From Kryptolebias marmoratus (lineage: Eukaryota; Chordata; Actinopteri; Cyprinodontiformes; Rivulidae): a stretch of 64,000 nucleotides of DNA. The stretch covers positions 11,116,482 to 11,180,481 of the forward strand of contig NC_051436.1 of NCBI RefSeq assembly GCF_001649575.2, given 5' to 3'. Shown here piece by piece: positions 11,101 to 20,100 of the stretch; the stretch's first letter is position 1; each line of letters opens with the position of its first letter. The notes below the pieces were generated by a model that did not search any database, was not told the origin of the DNA, and was given only the letters and a program-made list of their open reading frames with translations. Made by a program: the position numbers and the translations under genes.

Positions 11101-14100
11101 GGAGGAGGTGGCGGTGGGGGAGGGAGGGAAGACGGGGTAAAGGCGGTGTTAGCGGGCGGCGCTGGAGCACATGTGAGAGGAGTCAGGGTGGCGGTGGGAG
11201 GGGTCGGTGTTGTAGCTGGAGGAGGGGCCAGGGTTGGAGTGGTTGGAGCGTCCTCCATGATGATGTCTGACGGAAGACAAAGAACGACCGAGTGTCAAAA
11301 ACAAAACGTAACATTTAGGCATCTTCGTTCATTTTCTCCTGGTTAACTGGTTTTGTTCTACCTTCGCATTAAGCTAAAATCTTTGCCTCTACAAATACTT
11401 GTGCTGGCACACGTGCACGATTAGCTGCTGTTGCTTTGGACAAGAAAACATTTAAGACAATCTGACAGTCTTTAAAAGCTGAAAACACACCGAGTACTCA
11501 GAGACACGACACACGTGCTGCAGGACCTACGAGTCTAAACTTCATCAACATTGTGTTATCATCATGGTGGACTTTTAATAAGTAACTTGAAACAAAAACA
11601 ATAATGATTAACATCATGTAATAAAACGACTCATACAAGTTAGAAATCTCTGAAACCAAACTGTGACCGATTGGAGACAAAAAGAGAGAATCAAATCTGA
11701 TCAAACTGAAACCTGATTAGATGTAATTTGGGACTCATTCTCAGGAGTGTTGGGCTTTATTTGCAGTTACACACATAAGCAAAGGTCTTGTAAGGACCAA
11801 TCAGGGTCATTCCAACCCTGGGGTAGGGGCAGATATGAACAGTTTAGAAAGTTTTGTAATTTCTCGTAACTTTGCGTCTCCAACTTGTTGCCAACAGCGT
11901 CAGTCCCAGAGATACAAGCTTTAACACAAACTGCAGTAAAAACATCAGAGCTCTGTTACTGAATACCTTGCATCAGTCATAGAAAAATTCAACTCGACTG
12001 AGTCTATAAATCAGGATAAAATAAGTAGGTGTTTTTCCTGCTGTACCAACTCGTTTAACTTTTATTTTTCCCCCACTCAGGCTGCTCGTTCTGTACTCAT
12101 TTCTATAAATCAAGATGCTTTTTGTCTAAGAGTAACAGTCTAAAACTTTTGCTCTAATTGAGCAAAATGACAAATTTTAACCAGAATGTGACAGATTTAG
12201 AAGGAAATACCCAAAGAGAAAAGTTTACACAGATATTATTGTCTAGTAGTGTCTACCCAAAAAACAAGTTCCTCCTCGATGCCATTTTTAAGTGGGCACT
12301 GTCATGTCTTGGTCTTCCAAAGACAGTCGTGTTTAAACGTTAAAAAAACCCAAATCGGAGCGGTTTTCACTCTGATTCATAATATTAAGGAGATGGAGGC
12401 AAACATTTTTCCACTTTTGGCTCAAAAAGGACTAACTACTTAAAAAACAAAAAAACACCCTTCAAAGATTACAAACATAAATAATGTTATATGTATGGAG
12501 TTTTTCTTTACTACCGCAGGACTTGAACTGATTTTAAAAAAGAAACACATTAAAATGTAAACAGTCAAAATGGGATTAAGGACCAAAAGAGCTGGAAAAG
12601 CTGCTAATCTGATGAAAAACAGAATGAGTTCACCCACCATCTGCAGTTTCATTAAACATTACATTTCAAGAAGGTCAATTTGGCCCCGTCCACACAACTC
12701 CAGATAAATATATACCGTATTTTCTGCAATATAGGGCGCACTGTCAATGAACGGTCCATTTTTGAACTTTTTGTCATATATAAGACGCACCGGACTATAA
12801 GGCGCATTGTGCACCTCCCAATTTTTGTAACTTTGAGCGGACCGCACTCCATTTAAAATGGAGGATTTCGCTGCTCTAGCGGAGCTGGTTCGCCTGTATC
12901 AGCATTTATATGATCCCTCTATGAGAGATCACAAAGATAATCAAACTGTTCAAAACCCACGGGAAGATACTGCACCGCCGTAAGCGTCAAGTATAAACTC
13001 CTCTACCGCTCGCCATGGGCGGAGCCCTGCATGACTATAACTGAGCCTTGATGCTGCGAGCGGTGCAGCTCTGTAGTTTCACCAAAGTCGGACTAAAACA
13101 TCACGACTTCTTACAAATATAAGGTGCTCTGTTGTTTTTTGAGAAAATTGACGGCTTTTAAGTGCGCCTTATAGTACGGAAAATACGGTATACACGTGTG
13201 TTTATATATAAACCGGTTTTCTGCTTTGTTTGCTGCTCTATTACTTTCACAAATACAGGTTTTAGTTTTTCATTACGCTTTTCTGAAGTATAGATTTTTT
13301 AAAAACTTAATTTTTAGTCATGGGAACATGTTCTAGTTGAGGGGTGTTGAGAGCCATATGTGTGTGTGTACTCGTACATAAGTAATAATAAATAAATTTG
13401 TTTAATTTCATTATTTCTGAAGCTATGTGTTTGAACGTATATTTCTTCTGGCATCACCCTCAGCGCCTCCACCTCCAAATACGTAGGTTTTCAGAAACGG
13501 CTGCGTCACAACCTATTTTTGTGCAGGCCCCCTGTCACTTTGCCCCCGTAGAAACCAAAACAACAATTGGGCCGATCTTCAAGGTTATTCGCTTCATCCC
13601 GATTCTGTTATTAAACTTTGATTAGTTGATAACTAAGCGGAAACCAGAAACAATATTAAAGGAAAAAAAAATCATTTAGGTAGGATCTTTAGCCAAACTA
13701 AGCTCATTTTAAGTATTTTGTTAATATTGATGGTCTAGCCCCCTTGTGGTGCAGCATGGGTGTTACAGCCTTTTTGTTAGAATAAAGTAGACTGGGTAAA
13801 AAAATCTATTTATAAGAATTTCTGGAGCAGTGTAGACAGGGCCTTTAAGTAATAAACTTGTTCTTTTCGTGATCAGACTGTGTAATAAGGTTAGAAAGCT
13901 TAATTAGAAAAAACAAAAAAAAAAACCAAAGATCTTCATTTTCCAACCATGGACCTGCGGAGAGTAAGAGTGTTGACGGTGCCCACCTGACTCGGGAGGC
14001 TTCTTGTCTCCTACATGGACGATGGTGCTGCTGAAGCTACACTGAGACGTAACTGAGGCTACACTCTCTGCCTTGGAGGCCATGGTCAGAGGAGGCAGAG

Positions 14101-17100
14101 GAGGTGGTTCACCTACGAGGTTAACTGAACCACCTGAAGAGACATCATCATCACAGTTCACAGAAACACAGCTTTGTTAGTGATCTTAGAAATGTGCAAA
14201 CTCATGAGCTCACATTATTTGGATTGCATGTGTGGGTCATTAGTTTTGACCACCTAATTATTTTTGATAACACTTTATTAAAGAACAAATGCCACAACTT
14301 GGGTACCTTTGCCGTTGCCGCTGGCGTCGGGCTGCTTGTCGTCATCGGACGTGGAGGAGGCCGTGCAGGAGGAGGAGCCACACTTCCTTTTGACGGTGTT
14401 AGGAATGTTACAGCTCTCCAAATATCTGCGTGAAACAAGAAGAAAAAACAAACAAACAACTGAATTAAATGTTCACAAAGGACTGGACAGAAAGGGCTTC
14501 AGTCTGGCGCACGGACCTGATGATGCTGTCCAGACAGTTGATCTGCTGGTAGGAGTATCCAGTTGAGGGCTCCTTCTGCGCAAGCGGGGCCGGAACCAAA
14601 GCTTTGGGCGGTTGTGTCAAGTCCGCTATCAGACTTTTGATCGGATCGCTGTTGATGGTTCTGATTCCTGCTGCGCCTTGATGGGAACACGGGAGGGGGA
14701 ACGTTAAAAGCTGGACATCGAGTTTGCTTTGAACCGACAGAAAGACGCCGAGCGTTTGAAGTCTGTTTGTTTTCGTGTAACTTCAGATCTATGAAAAACA
14801 AGAAACAGAACTCCAGCCAACTGTCCTTTCATCTCACCTGTGTTGGTGTTTTTCCTCGGTGGTGGACGGTTGCGGGACTCGATGAAAACCTGCTGCCCAT
14901 TGGTCTTCACCATGTGAACGTCTTTGCAGATTTGCTGGAACGTCATCTGGAAATAAAAATAAAAAAATGCATCCATTAACTTTACGCTGAAGGACACGAA
15001 TGGCTCGTCCGAACCTGCCGTGTTTGTCGTACGAAAAGCAGATCGGCATCGGGACTCACGGGTTTGTGCGCAGACACCGTGGCGACGGCTTCCTCCACAG
15101 CAGGGCCGTTGCTGTCGCTGGAGGAGGCGGCCGAGGCGCTGAGGTGCTGCTGGTGGGAGCGGCGGGAGCCCAGGGAGCCGCTGGAGCCCCTCGCTCAGCT
15201 GGACGATGTCGGGCGTGGTCACCCGGCTCTCGCAGCCCATCGGGGGGGTGAACACGTCTTCATTCAGAGGGCTCCTAAAAACACGGAGCACTCCGGTGAA
15301 ACTCGGAATGGGCTGAATCCCATTTTGGGGCATTCTAGCTCTCAAAACATTTAAAATCTCACGTGTAATTTATTTTACTGACACAAATACAAATATGTTG
15401 TTTTGTTTGTTGTCTTCTGAGGAGTTACATTATATATATATATATATATATAAACATCTGTAATCTGTTTAATGTATCTCAACTTTTGCTAATAGGTAAA
15501 AAACAAATCACGTTTCTCTGATAAATATGAAAAAGCTTACGTCCGGACTTTGTGGCGCCCAACAACGAACGCCACCTTTCTGCTCCAGGGGTTGACAAAG
15601 GAAGACCAGCTGGTGTCGATGGTCAGGTATTCGCCGTTGCGGGCACACATCCGCAGCGGCGAGTAATCGAACGGCTGCCCTGCAAACTGAAAGACTGGAA
15701 ACAGACGCCAGGAAGCGTTACAGCTTCAACTCGAGAACAGAGATGGTGTTTTTGATCAGCTGCTAACAGCAAAGTGCTTAAAAAGTTCATTTAAATGTGT
15801 TTCGAGCTTTAAGCCCAAAGAACCGACAATTAAGACCGTCACAGCAAAGTGATGGCTCCTTAGAAGGAGAATAAAACGGGCAACAGGCCAACGGTTTGTG
15901 CAGATGAACAGACTCACTCTTTTCGTGAATGGCCACCATCATGGGCCGGTCCTCTGGGTGGATGTAGAGCAGGATGGGGGTCCCCACCAGGTCCTGGGGC
16001 AGGTAGCCCAGCAGAGGCACTGCCCTGAAAAAAACACACCGAATGACACATTTACAGAGGAGACGAGTGAAGAGTTACATAATCTGACAAACCAGAGTTT
16101 TATCCGTGTTAACTTAATCTTGTCAAAACACAAACACCAGAATAAAGTCGCTGCTGCGACTGAACCGAGTGACTCTGCTGCCAGACGGGAGCACAGCGGC
16201 GACAAAGACGGGGTCACCCACCTCTCGTCGACTTCCTGGAAGAGGCAGCTGGGAGTGTGACTGGTGGTGAAGATCCTCTTGTCTGGGGGGATACGAGGAG
16301 CTGACGGGCACAGAGAGAAACAAAGAGAGGAAAATAAATAAATAAATAAATAAGATGAAAAGCACATTTGTGACTTCAGTTCGCCTGACCAAATCAGTCA
16401 GATCCTTGTATTTGCAGCATGTTCAAGGTTCATTTGCATGAAAGCCGCGCTGATGGTGTGTATTTAATGCATATTCAGAAGAACATGGTCCTTCACGCCA
16501 CTCCTGTGAGGCAGCCTGTCGTCCCCTTTGTGTTAGAAACACACATAAACACCGTCTACCCTCCTCTAAGATTTAGTCAAAGTGGGACTCTCGGATGTTT
16601 ACAGAGACTTTGGACCTCTGAGTCCGAGAACCAGATGTCCTCACACAGTTTTGTCTGCACATCTTGTTTTGTCTCCCTACTGAACCACAGCACCTAACAC
16701 ATAGTAAACATTAATACGTGCTAAAAGTTAGCGGACCAGAACTAAACGAGAAGGGACGGCATTTAGTTTCTGTGCTCCACTTCTTAAAATCGGGCCTGAA
16801 GATAAGACTGCTTACTGCAGCTTTATCGCTTAATTTAACTACATTTTAGCTGTTTAAAACAACATATTACTGTTAAATGTATATTATAATAATCTTTTGA
16901 ATGTAATTTCTCCTTTTAATGGATTTCCCTGAATCTGGAAAGCATCTTGAATTGTCCTGTGTACGAATACAAATGAACTAAAGAGGTAGTTGGCATCTAT
17001 GGAAAGGCTATGAACAGTTAATATCTTACCTGTTGGAGGCAGCCGGTTTAACAAGCTCAGTTTGGAGAAACAGAGTTTAACTCTGACCACACTGACGAGC

Positions 17101-20100
17101 TAATGGCTAGTTTGAGAACAGCAAAGACCAAAGTGGATTGCCTTAAACAAATCAAATTTGAAACAATTTATAGTAGTTTATAAACTTTTATGCTGTTGTC
17201 AGTTTTGCATTACTCGGTTAATCCAATAGGAATATTTTGAAATTCCATCCAGCTGCACAAAAAACCCACAGCTAGCTGCTACATCCAACCATAGAAACCT
17301 CTAAATAATTGTGCAACCACAATGACGCTTTTGAGATTGGAGTTTTGTTTTTTGTGTCACAACAATCCACTTTAGTCGTGGTCTTGCTCAGATTAGCCGT
17401 TAGCTCATCAATCCTGCCAAATCAAACTATTCCTCCAAAGTGAGGTTGTACTAAGAGCTATCTATAACAGGTAAGGTATTAACTGTTCATCTTCTAAAGA
17501 GCCGAATAATTGCTTGAAATCATTTTATTTAGCAGATTTCTTACAGGTTCCTTTCAAACAAATATCACAAATATCATATTTAATGTGAACATGTTGCTTG
17601 TTGTTCTTGCAGAGGAACGGATTGAGTCAAAGCCTTGAATCATGAACATTTATGCACCCATCTATCAGAGTCCTCGGGGTAAATCTGAGCCAAATATACA
17701 GACAGGTCTTCAGTTTTTTTTGCTTCTTATTAGTGGACTGTTACTGCCGACATCTGAACAGTTCTGTGTGTTTTAATGTCCTGTTTAGTCATGTATGTAA
17801 ACTATTTGTTTAAATGTAAAAGTGAACGGTGTCAAATACCTTCGTATCCAGAGTGAACTCGCTCTGCGATGAGCAGGCAGCAGGGCTGCGGCTCCGCGGC
17901 GTCAGAGTCCCTCAGGGTGAGCTGGTAGGGCGTGAGGCGAAACGGGTAGTAGCGCATCTCTCCGCCCTGCGCCCGGTCGGCGCTGATCCGGCAGAACATC
18001 GACTTCTCCTGGGTGCAGTCGACAGGAGAGGCTGGAGGGGAGGACGGAGTTCAGTCGCATTTCACATCACAGCTCCTAATGTTGTTCATCTCTCCAGTTT
18101 CAGTCAGGGATGCGTCAGAGTTTGTTTTGTTTTTTTTTCTCACCAAGTTGTTTCCTAACTGTAATTTTCTAGTCAGAATGCTTTTCTCGACATAACACCT
18201 ACCACCCATCCCCACCTCTTAAAGTCTTTCTGACATCGTAGTTTATTTTGAAAGGATAATTAAGTGAAAACTATGTTCATGGATGGGCTTAGCTTTACTG
18301 TCAGAGTATGGGCAACGCCCTCCATGTTGAATGTTACCAGAGACTAAGGAACAGAACGGGGACAGTGATATATTTAAAGAAAAATCTAATAATTAAACAA
18401 ATTCAGTCGTGAATCAGCTCACCTGAGCCGATGCAGGAGGCCCAGTGGGGCAGGCGGCAGGGGGCTGTGCCGCTGTAGAAGGTGCTGACGTCCTGTGGAG
18501 CCAAAAGCTCAGAAAACATCGTCCCCTGGAGACACTCGGGCTTACAGCGCAGCAGGGACGAACACTGGGGGGAGACGTAAACGACCCTCCCCGACAAGAA
18601 CGACACGGCCATGGAGAACGTGTCCTAAAGGAGAAAGACAAGACATGTTTGACTTTTGAACTTTCTCTCAATTAAAATCCTTCAAACTGGTAGCTTTAAG
18701 CCGGTTTTTACCGTGTTTTTGAGGGTGTACTCTGAAGTGATGTTGTCGAGCTCCTCGATGGTGAAGGTGGACAAGTCCAGACTGCAGCCATGACACTCCT
18801 CCACGCTCCACTGGTGGTAGTACTCCCTGTTGGCTGCAAACATTTCACATGTCTGGGTTAGGGAGCTATCCAGAAACTGTCCCGTCTCATCATTAAAGAA
18901 ACAATGTCCTCCGTCAGAAACGTTCCCAGCCGTATTTCCCCTCACCTCGGACTTGTCTTACACACTGAAGAGCGTATTTGAGAGCACTCAAGGTGCTGGA
19001 GTGGCCCTTGGCTTTGCGCTCAGGTGGCAGGCGGACCTTCAGCTCCTTGATGGCCTTCATCAGCTCTTTCTGAGTCTGGAGCCTCGCCGACTGGTCGCTG
19101 CTCCAGCCGGAGGTGGAGGGGGGGTCGTGCTCGGAGCTGTTCGACAGCAGGCTGTAGGCCAGAGAGCTGTTGGGAGGCGACAGGCTCTGGAAGTTGGAGC
19201 TGGATGATTTAAAAAAAAAAAAAAAAAAAAAAAGAAGTAGGGAGAATACAGATTAAGTGATGGTAAAGACATCAACATCTAGATCGTCTTCATCAAGTTC
19301 TGTACAGGCTTTCTGAAGGTCGTTCTGAAGGCTGCCGTTTCCACCCAGTACCTGACCATTTTCTAAGGAATATTCTTTTTATTTTTGCTTTTAAGCCACT
19401 TAACTATAAATCATTCCTACACTCAAGACATGAACCAATGCTGTGTCGACACAAAACCTTCAGAAAGTCTGAAAAACTATTAACAAAGACCAATTTAAAG
19501 TGCTACCAGAAAGTCTGACTCTGTGGACATGAAACAAAAACAAAAAAAAGAATCACGGTGATTAACATCTTTGGCACAGCGCTGTCGATGCTTTTATTAT
19601 TACTAACTCGGAGAAATTTGGTGGAAAAATGACACGAGTTTCCTGGAATCAGCTGAAGGTATCTGTGCAGCAAGCAGCAGCTGATGTTATGATAAAAACA
19701 TTAGCTCAAAAGACTCGAAACATTTTCGCAGAAGTGTCAATCGCGGCTGAGATTATTAAACACAGGAAGTACAACGATGTCATATTCACCACGGAGGGCA
19801 TCGGTTTGAATATTTGACGCCAGTCAGAAGAAGACTGAGCTCCACTGGTAAAAACAGTGAAGGTTTGAGTGTTTCTGCACTGAAATTTAGAGGTTTAAAA
19901 AGGTGAATGTCATCCGCACCTTTCATACCAGAGTTTTAGACTAAGAGAAATGACAGAGTTGGAGCCGGTTTAAACTCTGGGAAAAAAAAAAAACAACAAA
20001 GAAACATATTTTGACATCTTGTGCGATATCGCAAGATGTCACACAAAGTATGTGTTGTGAATAACTCTGTTACTCCAAACAGACCTCGTGTGATCAGTTG

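Noticed and set aside
14704..15345. 213-codon minus-strand ORF
   Set aside because: It joins the wrong frame of per1 exon 9, an intron and the true frame of exon 10; not a separate gene. It helped reveal the frameshift.
16500..16690. Possible extra per1 exon
   Set aside because: No PER similarity, and exons 5 and 6 already join in phase.
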